NCBI GenBank assembly: GCA_963735955.1
Contig: CAVTND010000018.1
Location: 1 to 64,000, forward strand
From: CAVTND01 sp963735955
GTDB lineage: Bacteria > Pseudomonadota > Gammaproteobacteria > Burkholderiales > Burkholderiaceae_F
Direction: 5' to 3'
Length of the DNA: 64,000 bases
Position numbers and translations under genes: made by a program. Below are positions 9,001 to 17,797 of this stretch, one piece after another. The notes under the pieces are model-generated. The model was not told the DNA's origin, ran no database searches, and was given only the letters and a program-made list of their open reading frames with translations. Position 1 is the first letter of the stretch. The number at the start of each line of letters is the position of its first letter.

Positions 9001-9924
9001 GTGACCGCCATCCAGGTTTCCTCCCTTAGCAAACGCTACGGCTCGCTGCTCGCGCTCGACAGGGTCGATCTCGCGATCGAGGAGGGCGAATTCTTCGGCC
9101 TGCTGGGTCCGAACGGCGCCGGCAAGACCACACTGATCTCGATCATTGCCGGACTGACGCGAGCCAGCAGCGGTCGCGTGACCGTGATGGGACATGACGT
9201 GGTCCAGGACTATCGGGCGGCGCGACTGGCTCTAGGTGTGGTGCCGCAGGAACTGGCGTTCGACCCGTTTTTCACAGTGCGCGAGACGCTTGTCTTCCAA
9301 TCGGGCTATTTTGGACTGGCGGCCAACGACGACTGGATCGACGAGGTGCTTGCCAACCTGGGCTTGAGCACCAAGGCCGACGTCAACATGCGGGCGCTTT
9401 CAGGCGGCATGAAGCGGCGGGTCCTGGTTGCCCAGGCACTGGTGCACAAGCCTCGGGTGATCGTGCTCGACGAGCCGACGGCGGGCGTGGATGTCGAACT
9501 GAGAAAAACCTTGTGGGAATTCGTGCGTCGTCTGAACCGTGAAGGCCATACAGTGGTTCTGACCACCCACTACCTGGAAGAAGCGCAGGCCTTGTGCGAG
9601 CGCATTGCGATGCTGAAATCCGGCCGCGTGGTTGCCCTGGATACGACGCGCGCCCTGTTGGCCCGGCTGTCCGGCTTGCAGATGCAGCTGCGGCCGACCG
9701 GCGCGCTGCCTGAATGGGTGCGCGCACACCAGATCGACGAACGCGACGGCCTCGTCACCCTGCGGCTGGCACAGGCGGCGGACGTCGAACGCGTGCTCGC
9801 GGAGTGCCGGCGTGCCGAAGTTGGCGTTGACGAAGTGGAAGTAGGTCGCGCTGATCTCGAGGACGTGTTCCTGCAGCTGACCGGCGATCACCCCCCACAG
9901 CGACAAATGGAGGCACCTGCGTGA
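9001..9924 (+). CDS. ABC-2 type exporter ATP-binding protein
   Basis: ATPase of an ABC-2 exporter, 307 residues, resembling YadG. Walker A is GPNGAGKTT (residues 37-45), the signature ALSGGMKRRVLVAQAL, Walker B VIVLDEPTAGVD, and the H-loop LTTHYLEEAQALCE. A C-terminal extension of about 90 residues follows the nucleotide-binding domain. The GTG start at 9001 is where domain homology begins (VTAIQVSSLSKRYG). The stop overlaps the permease start by four bases. In related bacteria this pair also follows the mla genes; its substrate is not known. Confidence 0.9.
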   Translation: MTAIQVSSLSKRYGSLLALDRVDLAIEEGEFFGLLGPNGAGKTTLISIIAGLTRASSGRVTVMGHDVVQDYRAARLALGVVPQELAFDPFFTVRETLVFQSGYFGLAANDDWIDEVLANLGLSTKADVNMRALSGGMKRRVLVAQALVHKPRVIVLDEPTAGVDVELRKTLWEFVRRLNREGHTVVLTTHYLEEAQALCERIAMLKSGRVVALDTTRALLARLSGLQMQLRPTGALPEWVRAHQIDERDGLVTLRLAQAADVERVLAECRRAEVGVDEVEVGRADLEDVFLQLTGDHPPQRQMEAPA

Positions 9925-10730
9925 GCGCGAGCTCAGCAACAGCTGCAGATGCCCGCGTGAGCGCCGGCTCAGGGGCAGTGGCATTTCGCACCCTGCTTAC
10001 GAAGGAGCTGACGCGATTCTGGAAGGTTAGCTTCCAGACGGTCGCAGCACCGGTGATGACCGCGGTGCTGTACCTATTGGTGTTTGGCCATGTACTCGAA
10101 CGGCATGTCGAGGCCTTTCCCGGTGTGTCGTACGTAAGCTTTCTGATCCCCGGCCTAGTCATGATGTCGGTGCTGCAGAACGCGTTCGCAAACTCATCGT
10201 CGAGCCTGATCCAGTCCAAGATCATGGGCAATCTGATCTTCCTGCTGCTGGCGCCGTTTTCGCACTGGCAGCTGTTCGGCGCCTACGTGACGGCGGCGAT
10301 TGTGCGCGGTGTGGTGGTCGGGCTGGGCGTGTATGCGATCACGGTCTGGTTTGCGCCTCCCGGCCTGGCGGCTCCGATCTGGATCCTGGTGTTTGCTCTC
10401 GCCGGTAGCGCGATGCTGGGCGCGCTCGGCCTGATTGCCGGCATCTGGGCCGACAAGTTCGATCAGCTGGCAGCCTTCCAGAACTTTCTCGTGATGCCGG
10501 CGACATTTCTTTCGGGCGTGTTCTATTCGGTGCACAGCCTGCCGCCTTTCTGGCAGACGGTTTCGCACTTCAATCCTTTCTTCTACATGATCGACGGTTT
10601 TCGCTACGGATTTTTTGCGCAGTCCGACGTCAACCCCTGGATCAGCCTGGCGGTCGTGTTGTCTGCGCTGGGACTGACCGCCGGCGTCGCGGTCAGCATG
10701 CTGGCGCGTGGCACCAAATTGAGACCGTGA
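9921..10730 (+). CDS. ABC-2 type exporter permease
   Basis: Six-helix inner-membrane permease of 269 residues resembling YadH, partner of the preceding ATPase. The ABC-2 signature is visible in FLVMPATFLSGVFYSVHSLP and FNPFFYMIDGFRYGF. The N-terminal 20 residues are Ser/Ala rich and cytoplasmic. It is translationally coupled to the ATPase by an ATGA-type overlap and is followed after ten bases by ibaG. Confidence 0.9.
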   Translation: MSASSATAADARVSAGSGAVAFRTLLTKELTRFWKVSFQTVAAPVMTAVLYLLVFGHVLERHVEAFPGVSYVSFLIPGLVMMSVLQNAFANSSSSLIQSKIMGNLIFLLLAPFSHWQLFGAYVTAAIVRGVVVGLGVYAITVWFAPPGLAAPIWILVFALAGSAMLGALGLIAGIWADKFDQLAAFQNFLVMPATFLSGVFYSVHSLPPFWQTVSHFNPFFYMIDGFRYGFFAQSDVNPWISLAVVLSALGLTAGVAVSMLARGTKLRP

Positions 10731-10739
10731 GCTGAGGCA

Positions 10740-10997
10740 ATGATGGCCCCCAGCCCGGACGACATCCGCCGCTACATTGCTGACGGCCTCGCATGCGAAG
10801 TACTCGAGGTCGCCGGCGACGGTCAGCACTTCGAAGCCTTGATTGTCAGCGCGGCGTTCGAAGGCCAGTCCCGCATTGCCCGCCACCAGCTGGTATACGC
10901 CGCGCTTGGCGACCGCATGAAGCAGGAGATCCATGCCCTGTCGATGCGCACGCTGACACCTTCCGAGTACCGGGCCGGCGGGACGGGAGTGCGATGA
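10740..10997 (+). CDS. ibaG: BolA-family protein (IbaG-like)
   Basis: 85-residue BolA/IbaG domain, expected to act with monothiol glutaredoxins in Fe-S cluster handling; a CGFS glutaredoxin gene is present at 53.4 kb. Characteristic residues are DGQHFEALIVSAAFEGQSRI, the conserved histidine region ARHQLVYAALGDRMKQEIHAL and SMRTLTPSEY. Either of two adjacent ATGs (10740, 10743) may be used. The gene lies between the exporter pair and murA, the usual place in proteobacteria. Confidence 0.9.
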   Translation: MMAPSPDDIRRYIADGLACEVLEVAGDGQHFEALIVSAAFEGQSRIARHQLVYAALGDRMKQEIHALSMRTLTPSEYRAGGTGVR

Positions 10998-11172
10998 GTT
11001 CACGGTTTCTTCATCGGCGGCGCGCACCGGCTTCGTTTGGCGCCGCCATCCTCGCCAGGATCGATCCGCAATTCGCGGGCGAAACTGCGGGGACGTTGCC
11101 ATGCTGCAATCGTTGCGATTCACACGACCGGTTCAGTTTCAAACGGCGCACACGCACGCGGCGGCAGGCACT

Positions 11173-12423
11173 ATGGACAAGCTGAGAATTCGCGGCGGAG
11201 CTCGCCTAAAAGGCGAAGTCCCCATTTCAGGTGCCAAGAATGCCGCGCTGCCGATCCTGTGCGCGAGTTTGCTGACGGCCGAGGAGCTCACGCTCGACAA
11301 CGTGCCGCAACTCCAGGACGTGGCGACCGCCTTGAAACTGCTGCGACAAATGGGGGTCGCCGCCGAGCGTACCGGGACCTCGGTGACGCTCAAGGCCGAT
11401 GCTGTCACCCGCACCGAAGCACCGTATGAATTGGTCAAGACCATGCGGGCCGCGATTCTGGTGCTGGGACCGCTGGTTGCCCGCTTCGGCACCGCGCGAG
11501 TCAGCCTGCCGGGCGGCTGCGCAATTGGAGCGCGGCCGGTTGATCAGCACATCAAAGGTCTCGAGCTGCTGGGTGCCAGGGTCAGCATCGACGGTGGATA
11601 CCTCCTTGCGGAAGCCACGCGCCTGCGCGGCGCCCGCATCGTCACCGACATGGTGACCGTCACCGGAACCGAGAACCTGATGATGGCCGCCTGTCTGGCC
11701 GAAGGCGAGACCATCATCGAGAACGCAGCGCGCGAGCCCGAAGTGGTCGACCTTGCGCTGGCGCTCGGCACGATGGGTGCGCGCATTCATGGCGCGGGCA
11801 CTGACCGCATCGTGATCGAGGGCGTGGCTTCCCTGCACGGGGCACGCCATCGCGTCATGCCCGATCGGATCGAAACCGGCACCTTTCTTTGTGCCGCAGC
11901 CGCAGCGGGCGGCGAACTGGTCCTGCGCGGCGCGTCTGCCACCACGCTCGATGCCGTGCTCGACAAGCTCACGGAGGCGGGCGCCGAGATCTCGGCCCGG
12001 GATGGTTTGCTGCGGATTCGCATGGTCCGCCGGCCACGTGCGGTCAGTGTCCGCACGGCGCCCTATCCGGCGTTCCCGACCGACATGCAGGCACAGTTCA
12101 TGGCGCTCGACTGCGTGGCTGAAGGCGTCGGTCGCATCACCGAGACAATCTTCGAGAATCGCTTCATGCACGTGCTCGAACTGCAGCGCCTCGGTGCCAG
12201 CATTTCGATCGATGGCAACACGGCGGTGGTCAAGGGCCTGACGCGCCTGACCGGTGCGCCGGTCATGGCGACTGATCTGCGTGCCTCGGCCAGCCTGGTG
12301 GTCGCCGGCCTGGTTGCCGACGGCGAAACCCTGATCGATCGCATCTACCACCTGGATCGTGGCTACGACCGGATGGAAACCAAACTGGCGCAGGTCGGCG
12401 CGCAGATCGAACGCGTGAAATGA
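11173..12423 (+). CDS. murA: UDP-N-acetylglucosamine 1-carboxyvinyltransferase
   Basis: First committed step of peptidoglycan synthesis: transfers enolpyruvate from PEP to UDP-GlcNAc in the cytoplasm. ATG 11173 gives MDKLRIRGGARLKGEVPISG, the normal N-terminus, and 416 residues (E. coli 419). The start at 11101 would add 24 unrelated residues. The catalytic-loop cysteine is in LPGGCAIGARPVDQHIKGLE, so the enzyme should be of the fosfomycin-sensitive Cys type. Further motifs are MVTVTGTENLMMAA and RIETGTFLCAAAA. Adjacent to ibaG and the his genes as in other betaproteobacteria. Confidence 0.97.
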   Translation: MDKLRIRGGARLKGEVPISGAKNAALPILCASLLTAEELTLDNVPQLQDVATALKLLRQMGVAAERTGTSVTLKADAVTRTEAPYELVKTMRAAILVLGPLVARFGTARVSLPGGCAIGARPVDQHIKGLELLGARVSIDGGYLLAEATRLRGARIVTDMVTVTGTENLMMAACLAEGETIIENAAREPEVVDLALALGTMGARIHGAGTDRIVIEGVASLHGARHRVMPDRIETGTFLCAAAAAGGELVLRGASATTLDAVLDKLTEAGAEISARDGLLRIRMVRRPRAVSVRTAPYPAFPTDMQAQFMALDCVAEGVGRITETIFENRFMHVLELQRLGASISIDGNTAVVKGLTRLTGAPVMATDLRASASLVVAGLVADGETLIDRIYHLDRGYDRMETKLAQVGAQIERVK

Positions 12424-12526
12424 GGACTCGTTGCGGGACGACTCCGGTCGGCAGGGAGCGTCGACCGGGCGCCTTCGAAGCAGGCATCATTCGTTGTTGG
12501 CGGCCAGGCTGCCGCCCTGGTTTCAG

Positions 12527-13177
12527 ATGATCACCCTCGCCCTGTCCAAGGGTCGCATTTTCGACGAGACCCAACCGCTGCTCGCCGCGGCGGGTATTGC
12601 TCCGCTGGAGGACCCCGAGAGCTCGCGCAAGCTGATCATCACGACGCGCGACCCGGGCCTGCGGATCGTCGTCGTGCGGGCCTCGGACGTGCCGACCTAC
12701 GTTCAGTACGGCGCGGCCGAGATCGGCGTGGCCGGGCGCGACGTGCTGCTTGAACACGGTGACGCCTGGGGGGACCGAGGCTTGTATCAGCCGGTGGATC
12801 TCGGCATTGCGCGCTGTCGCCTTTGTGTGGCTGTCCCCGAGGGATTCGACTACGCGAATGCGGTGCGGCGGGGCGCCCGCCTGCGAGTCGCCACCAAGTA
12901 TGTGCGGACTGCGCGCGAACATTTCGCCGCCAAGGGTGTGCATGTCGACCTGATCAAGCTGTACGGCTCGATGGAACTCGCTCCGCTGACCGGCCTGGCC
13001 GATGCGATCGTTGACCTGGTGTCGTCCGGCGCCACCTTGCAGGCGAACCGCCTGGTCGAGGTCGAGGAGATCTCGCTGATCTCGGCGCGCCTGATCGTCA
13101 ATCAGTCGGCCCTGAAGACGCGCCGCAGCGAGTTGATGCCCCTGATCGAAAAGATCGAAGCGGCAGCGCGCCGATGA
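12527..13177 (+). CDS. hisG: ATP phosphoribosyltransferase catalytic subunit (short form)
   Basis: First step of histidine biosynthesis: ATP + PRPP to phosphoribosyl-ATP. At 216 residues this is the short form, lacking the C-terminal regulatory domain. The short form needs the HisZ subunit, which must be encoded elsewhere. Motifs: MITLALSKGRIFDETQPLL, VPTYVQYGAAEIGVAGRDVL and GSMELAPLTGLADAIVDLVS. ATG 12527 begins at the family's N-terminus. Its stop overlaps hisD by four bases. Confidence 0.96.
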   Translation: MITLALSKGRIFDETQPLLAAAGIAPLEDPESSRKLIITTRDPGLRIVVVRASDVPTYVQYGAAEIGVAGRDVLLEHGDAWGDRGLYQPVDLGIARCRLCVAVPEGFDYANAVRRGARLRVATKYVRTAREHFAAKGVHVDLIKLYGSMELAPLTGLADAIVDLVSSGATLQANRLVEVEEISLISARLIVNQSALKTRRSELMPLIEKIEAAARR

Positions 13178-14484
13178 AGATGCGCATGCTCGACTCGCGC
13201 GATGCCGGGTTCGAGGCGGAATTCGCGCACCTTCTGGTGACCGAGACCACCGTCGATCGCGACGTCGATCGTACGGTCGAGCGCATTCTCGATGACGTGC
13301 GCGCGCGCGGCGATGTCGCCGTGCTCGAGTACACCCGGCGCCTCGACCGAGTGGAGGCTGCCACCGTCGCCGCGCTCGAGATCCTGCCTGCCGAGATGCG
13401 CGCGGCCCTGGATACCCTGCCGACCGCCCAGCGGACGGCGCTCGAAGCCGCAGCGCAGCGCATTCGCGCCTTTCATGAGCGCCAGTTCGAGCGCCTGATG
13501 CAGGGTGACTGGACCGAGCGCGAGGCGGACGGAACGCTGACCGGCCAGCGGATCACGCCGCTGGATTGCGTCGGTCTTTACGTTCCTGGCGGCAAGGCGG
13601 CGTATCCGTCCTCGGTTCTGATGAATGCGCTGCCCGCTCAGGTCGCTGGCGTCGGTCAGCTGATCATGGTCGTGCCTACCCCCGGCGGTGAACGCAATCC
13701 GTTGGTGCTGGCCGCGGCGCAACTGGCAGGAGTGCAGCGCGTTTTCGCGATCGGCGGCGCACAGGCGATCGCAGCGCTGGCCTTTGGCACCGCCACCATC
13801 CCGGCTGTAGACAAGATCGTCGGGCCAGGCAACGCCTATGTGGCGGCCGCCAAGCGTCGGGTGTTCGGCTCAGTGGGCATTGACATGATTGCCGGCCCGA
13901 CCGAAGTGCTGGTGATCGCCGACGACAGCGCTGATCCGGACTGGGTGGCGCTCGACCTGTTCTCGCAGGCCGAGCACGACGAGCTCGCGCAGGCTTTGCT
14001 GCTGACCCCGGACGCCGAGTTCGCGCGCACGGTGGCAACGTCGATCGATCGCCTGCTGCCGGCGCAGCCGCGTCAGCAGATCATTGCAGCATCGCTGGCC
14101 GGGCGGGGTGCCCTGATCGTCACGCGCGATCTCGACGAGGCGGCGGCGCTTGCCAATCGCGTCGCACCCGAACACCTGGAAATCGCCACGCGTGATCCGC
14201 GCAGTCTGCTGCCGAAGATTCGCCACGCAGGTGCGATCTTCATCGGGCATCACTCGTCGGAGTCGCTCGGTGACTACTGCGCCGGGCCGAACCATGTGCT
14301 GCCGACAGTGCGAACCGCTCGATTCTCCTCGCCGCTTGGTGTCTACGATTTCGTCAAGCGTTCGAACCTGATCGAGATCTCGGCCAAGGGGGCGACGCGG
14401 CTGGCACCGATCGCCGCCGAGCTCGCGCGCGGCGAGCAACTGTTTGCACATGCTCAGGCCGCCGAAGCGCGGGCGTCACGATGA
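13174..14484 (+). CDS. hisD: Histidinol dehydrogenase
   Basis: Zn-dependent last enzyme of the pathway, oxidising L-histidinol to L-histidine in two NAD-linked steps; 436 residues, normal length. Key stretches are YVPGGKAAYPSSVLMNALPA, KIVGPGNAYVAAAKRRVFG, MIAGPTEVLVIAD, SQAEHDELAQALLLT, RVAPEHLEI and SLGDYCAGPNHVLPT with the metal and catalytic histidines. ATGA overlaps with both hisG and hisC show tight translational coupling. Confidence 0.97.
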   Translation: MKMRMLDSRDAGFEAEFAHLLVTETTVDRDVDRTVERILDDVRARGDVAVLEYTRRLDRVEAATVAALEILPAEMRAALDTLPTAQRTALEAAAQRIRAFHERQFERLMQGDWTEREADGTLTGQRITPLDCVGLYVPGGKAAYPSSVLMNALPAQVAGVGQLIMVVPTPGGERNPLVLAAAQLAGVQRVFAIGGAQAIAALAFGTATIPAVDKIVGPGNAYVAAAKRRVFGSVGIDMIAGPTEVLVIADDSADPDWVALDLFSQAEHDELAQALLLTPDAEFARTVATSIDRLLPAQPRQQIIAASLAGRGALIVTRDLDEAAALANRVAPEHLEIATRDPRSLLPKIRHAGAIFIGHHSSESLGDYCAGPNHVLPTVRTARFSSPLGVYDFVKRSNLIEISAKGATRLAPIAAELARGEQLFAHAQAAEARASR

Positions 14485-15578
14485 CCGGGCGATTCGGTCA
14501 ACGCCCCAACCTTTCCGTGATCCGCGACGACATCCGCGCGCTGGAGCCCTATGCCGTGCCGAGCGCGGTCGGTTTCATCAAGCTCGACGCGATGGAGAAC
14601 CCCTATAGCCTGCCCGAGGCGGTGCAAAGGCAGATCGCCGAACGGCTGGCGAAGCTGCCGCTGAACCGCTATCCGATGTCCGATCCGCGTGGCCTCAAGG
14701 AACGTCTCGGCCGGGCAATGGGAGTGCCGACCGGCGCCCGCCTGATGCTCGGCAATGGCAGCGACGAATTGATCCATCTGGTGATCCAGGCCTGTGCGCG
14801 ACCGGGTGCCGTCATTCTTGCCGCCTGGCCGGGCTTCGAGATGATTGAATTGTCGACCCGCTTCAACGGCTGCCGCTTCGTCGGCGTGCCGCTGAAGGCC
14901 GACGATTTCGCACTGGATCTCGATGCGATGCGCGCTGCAATTTCGGCCGAGCAACCCGCAGTAGTCTTCATCGCCTATCCGAACAACCCGACCGGCAACC
15001 TGTTCGACCGCGCCGCCATCGAGGAAGTGGTGCGGATGGCGCCTGGACTGGTCGTGCTGGACGAGGCCTATCTGCCGTTTGCGCGCGATACCTGGATGCC
15101 GCAGCTGCCTCGCTGGCCCAACCTGCTGGTACTCCGTACCCTGTCGAAGCTCGGACTGGCCGGCATCCGGCTGGGCTACATGGCCGGAGATGCCGACTGG
15201 ATCGAGCAGATCGAGAAGGTCCGGCCGCCGTACAACGTGAATGTGCTGACTCTGGGAATCACCGACCTGATGATCGAGCACCTTTCGATTCTCGAATCCC
15301 AGGCCGATGCACTGCGCGCCGAACGCTCGCGCCTGGGAGTGGCGCTGGCAGCGATCAAGGGGGTGAAGGTGTTTCCCTCCGCCGCCAATTTCATACTCAT
15401 GCGTGTGGCGGATCCCGATCGTGTGTTCACGGCACTGAAGGAGCGCGGCATACTGATCAAGAATGTGTCAAAGAAACATCCTCTGCTGGCAGGCTGTCTG
15501 CGCACTACTGTCGGCACGCCGGCCGAAAATGATGCCTTCCTCAAGGCGCTGGGCGCCGTAGTCGAGATCCGCCGATGA
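14481..15578 (+). CDS. hisC: Histidinol-phosphate aminotransferase
   Basis: PLP-dependent class I/II aminotransferase converting imidazole-acetol phosphate to histidinol phosphate; 365 residues. Motifs: NPYSLPEAVQ, LGNGSDELIHLVIQA, AYPNNPTGNLFDR, VVLDEAYLPFA and the PLP lysine in LRTLSKLGLAGIRLGY. It overlaps hisD and hisB by four bases each. Confidence 0.96.
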   Translation: MTGRFGQRPNLSVIRDDIRALEPYAVPSAVGFIKLDAMENPYSLPEAVQRQIAERLAKLPLNRYPMSDPRGLKERLGRAMGVPTGARLMLGNGSDELIHLVIQACARPGAVILAAWPGFEMIELSTRFNGCRFVGVPLKADDFALDLDAMRAAISAEQPAVVFIAYPNNPTGNLFDRAAIEEVVRMAPGLVVLDEAYLPFARDTWMPQLPRWPNLLVLRTLSKLGLAGIRLGYMAGDADWIEQIEKVRPPYNVNVLTLGITDLMIEHLSILESQADALRAERSRLGVALAAIKGVKVFPSAANFILMRVADPDRVFTALKERGILIKNVSKKHPLLAGCLRTTVGTPAENDAFLKALGAVVEIRR

Positions 15579-16177
15579 CAGCACAAAGCCGTCGCGCCCG
15601 CGTGGTGCGCAAGACCAAGGAAACCGAAATTTCCGTTGATCTGAATCTCGACGGCAGTGGGCGCTGCCAGGTCACCAGCGGTATCGGGTTTCTCGATCAC
15701 ATGCTCGATCAGCTGGCACGCCACGGCATGCTCGACCTCACGATCGAGGCCCGCGGCGACCTGCATATCGACGGCCACCATACCGTCGAGGACATCGGCA
15801 TCACGATTGGCCAGGCCTTTGCCCAGGCCGTCGGCGACAAGGCCGGCGTGCGGCGCTACGGTCACGCCTACGTGCCGCTCGACGAGGCGCTGTCGCGTGT
15901 CGTGCTGGACCTGTCGGGCCGCCCCGGGCTGCAATGGCACGTGCCTTTCAAGCGCGCCATGATCGGCGAATTCGATGTCGACCTCGCACACGAGTTTTTC
16001 CAGGGTTTCGCCAACCATGCGCTGGTCACCCTGCACGTGGACAACCTGCGGGGCGACAACGCGCACCATCAATGTGAAACCGTGTTCAAGGCATTCGCAC
16101 GAGCTTTGCGCATGGCGATCGAACCCGACCCCCGCGCCGCCGGAGTCGTGCCGTCGACGAAAGGGACCCTGTCCTAG
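15575..16177 (+). CDS. hisB: Imidazoleglycerol-phosphate dehydratase
   Basis: Monofunctional dehydratase of 200 residues (no phosphatase domain), as usual in betaproteobacteria, so histidinol phosphatase must be supplied by another gene. Metal-binding motifs are FLDHMLDQLARHG, DGHHTVEDIGITIGQA and the second HH pair in DNAHHQCETVFKAFARAL. The stop at 16177 is followed after 14 bases by the large inverted repeat that separates hisB from hisH. Confidence 0.97.
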   Translation: MTAQSRRARVVRKTKETEISVDLNLDGSGRCQVTSGIGFLDHMLDQLARHGMLDLTIEARGDLHIDGHHTVEDIGITIGQAFAQAVGDKAGVRRYGHAYVPLDEALSRVVLDLSGRPGLQWHVPFKRAMIGEFDVDLAHEFFQGFANHALVTLHVDNLRGDNAHHQCETVFKAFARALRMAIEPDPRAAGVVPSTKGTLS

Positions 16178-16191
16178 CAAGGGAAAGGGTA

Positions 16192-16288
16192 GCCACGGAT
16201 TAGTGGGATTAGAGGGATGAGAAGTTTTTCGACGGTCGTCATCCTGGCCCGCTTTTGCTGAATCCCTTTAATCCCACTAATCCGTGGC
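16192..16288 (+). repeat. 27-bp inverted repeat with 43-nt loop between hisB and hisH
   Basis: Left arm 16192-16218 (GCCACGGATTAGTGGGATTA...) and right arm 16262-16288 (...CCACTAATCCGTGGC) are reverse complements over 27 bases with one mismatch. The loop is 43 bases. The left arm begins 15 bases after the hisB stop and the right arm ends 13 bases before ATG of hisH, covering a possible GTG start at 16284. It has the form of a dispersed REP/MITE-type hairpin; the phrase resembles intergenic repeats common in environmental genomes (from memory, not checked). Confidence 0.85.
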
Positions 16289-16301
16289 AATCGCTTCTTT
16301 G

Positions 16302-16952
16302 ATGAACTCCATAGCCATCGTCGACTTCGGCATGGGCAATCTGCGCTCGGTCGCCAAGGCGCTCGAACATGTGGCGCCGAAGGCGATCGTGCGCATCAGC
16401 TCGGACTCCGCGGAGATCGCCGCGGCCGATCGCGTTGTTTTCCCGGGTCAGGGCGCGATGCCGGATTGCATGACGTATCTGCGTCAGTCCGGACTTGAAG
16501 ACGCGGTGCGGCGCGCCGCCGAGACCCGGCCCCTGCTTGCGGTCTGCATCGGCGAACAGATGTTGTTCGACCATTCGGAGGAGTCGCGCACGCCGGGCGG
16601 ATCGACACCCGGACTGGGTCTCATGCCCGGCACGGTGGTGCGCTTTCGCGACGCCGACATGCAGTGCGATACAGGTCGCCTCAAGGTCCCTCACATGGGC
16701 TGGAATCGCGTGCGACAGGCGAAGCCTCATCCGCTTTGGATCGGAATTGACGATGCAAGCTGGTTCTATTTTGTCCACAGTTACTACGTCGCGCCGGCAC
16801 AATCGGCGTTGGTGGCCGGTGAAACAGACTATGGACACTGCTTTACCTGCGCGGTAGCCAGAGATAATATTTTCGCCACGCAGTTTCACCCCGAGAAAAG
16901 CGCCGCTGCCGGTCTGCGCATCTACGAGAACTTCACCCGCTGGAATCCCTAG
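16302..16952 (+). CDS. hisH: Imidazole glycerol phosphate synthase, glutaminase subunit
   Basis: Class I glutamine amidotransferase that supplies ammonia to HisF; 216 residues from ATG 16302. The nucleophile cysteine is in LLAVCIGEQMLFDHSEES, and the catalytic His-Glu is in FATQFHPEKSAAAGL. N-terminal IAIVDFGMGNLRSVAKALEH is typical. A GTG at 16284 would lie inside the inverted repeat and is not preferred. No good Shine-Dalgarno is visible at either start, perhaps because the repeat inserted just upstream. Confidence 0.95.
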   Translation: MNSIAIVDFGMGNLRSVAKALEHVAPKAIVRISSDSAEIAAADRVVFPGQGAMPDCMTYLRQSGLEDAVRRAAETRPLLAVCIGEQMLFDHSEESRTPGGSTPGLGLMPGTVVRFRDADMQCDTGRLKVPHMGWNRVRQAKPHPLWIGIDDASWFYFVHSYYVAPAQSALVAGETDYGHCFTCAVARDNIFATQFHPEKSAAAGLRIYENFTRWNP

Positions 16953-17026
16953 TCAGCCGGCCTTCGGCTGCCACTTCCTTCCCCGACCGCTGCATTCTTC
17001 CTGCGCCCGCCCCCGGGTTCCCCGCG

Positions 17027-17779
17027 ATGTTGTTGATTCCTGCCATCGATCTGAAAGACGGTCACTGCGTGCGCCTGCGCCAGGGCAACATGGAAAAGGA
17101 CATCACTGTCTTTTCCGATGATCCGGTGGCGATGGCCCGTTACTGGCGCGACCAGGGTGCGCGGCGACTTCATATCGTCGACCTGAACGCCGCGCGGTCC
17201 GGCCGGCCGGTCGTCAACGAAGCCGTGATCCGCAAGATCGTCAAGGCGGTCGGACAGGAGATGCCGATTCAGCTGGGCGGCGGCTTGCGCGATCTCGACA
17301 CGATCGAGCGCTATATCGATGATGGAGTCGGCTTCGTCGTCATCGGCACTGCCGCCGTGAAGAATCCCGGCTTCCTGCACGATGCCTGCAGTGCCTTTGG
17401 TGGCCAGGTCATCGTGGCACTCGACGCCAAAGGAGGCAAGGTCGCGACCGACGGTTGGAGCAAGCTGACCGGTCACGACGTCAGCGATCTGGCGAAGAAA
17501 TTCGAGGACTATGGCGCCGAAGCTATCCTGTACACCGACATCGGGCGTGACGGCATGATGAGCGGCGTGAACCTCGAAGCGACGGTAGAACTCGCGCGGC
17601 AAGTGAAGATTCCCGTCATCGCCAGCGGCGGTATCGCGGGCATGCAGGACATCGAGGCCCTGTGCGCGGCCGAGAGCGAGGGCGTGACGGCCGCGATACT
17701 CGGCCGCTCGCTGTACGAAGGCGCGATTGATTTCAGGCTGGCGCAGAAACGCGCCGACGAACTCGCCGAATCCGCCTAG
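17027..17779 (+). CDS. hisA: Phosphoribosylformimino-AICAR-P isomerase
   Basis: (Beta/alpha)8 isomerase converting ProFAR to PRFAR; 250 residues. Motifs: LLIPAIDLKDGHCVRLRQG with the catalytic aspartate, QLGGGLRDLDTIERYID, YTDIGRDGMMSGVN with the second catalytic aspartate, and IPVIASGGIAGMQDI. It is followed by an opposed thioredoxin-fold gene, which separates it from hisF. Confidence 0.96.
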   Translation: MLLIPAIDLKDGHCVRLRQGNMEKDITVFSDDPVAMARYWRDQGARRLHIVDLNAARSGRPVVNEAVIRKIVKAVGQEMPIQLGGGLRDLDTIERYIDDGVGFVVIGTAAVKNPGFLHDACSAFGGQVIVALDAKGGKVATDGWSKLTGHDVSDLAKKFEDYGAEAILYTDIGRDGMMSGVNLEATVELARQVKIPVIASGGIAGMQDIEALCAAESEGVTAAILGRSLYEGAIDFRLAQKRADELAESA

Positions 17780-17797
17780 CGGATCGCTTCCCTCCGC

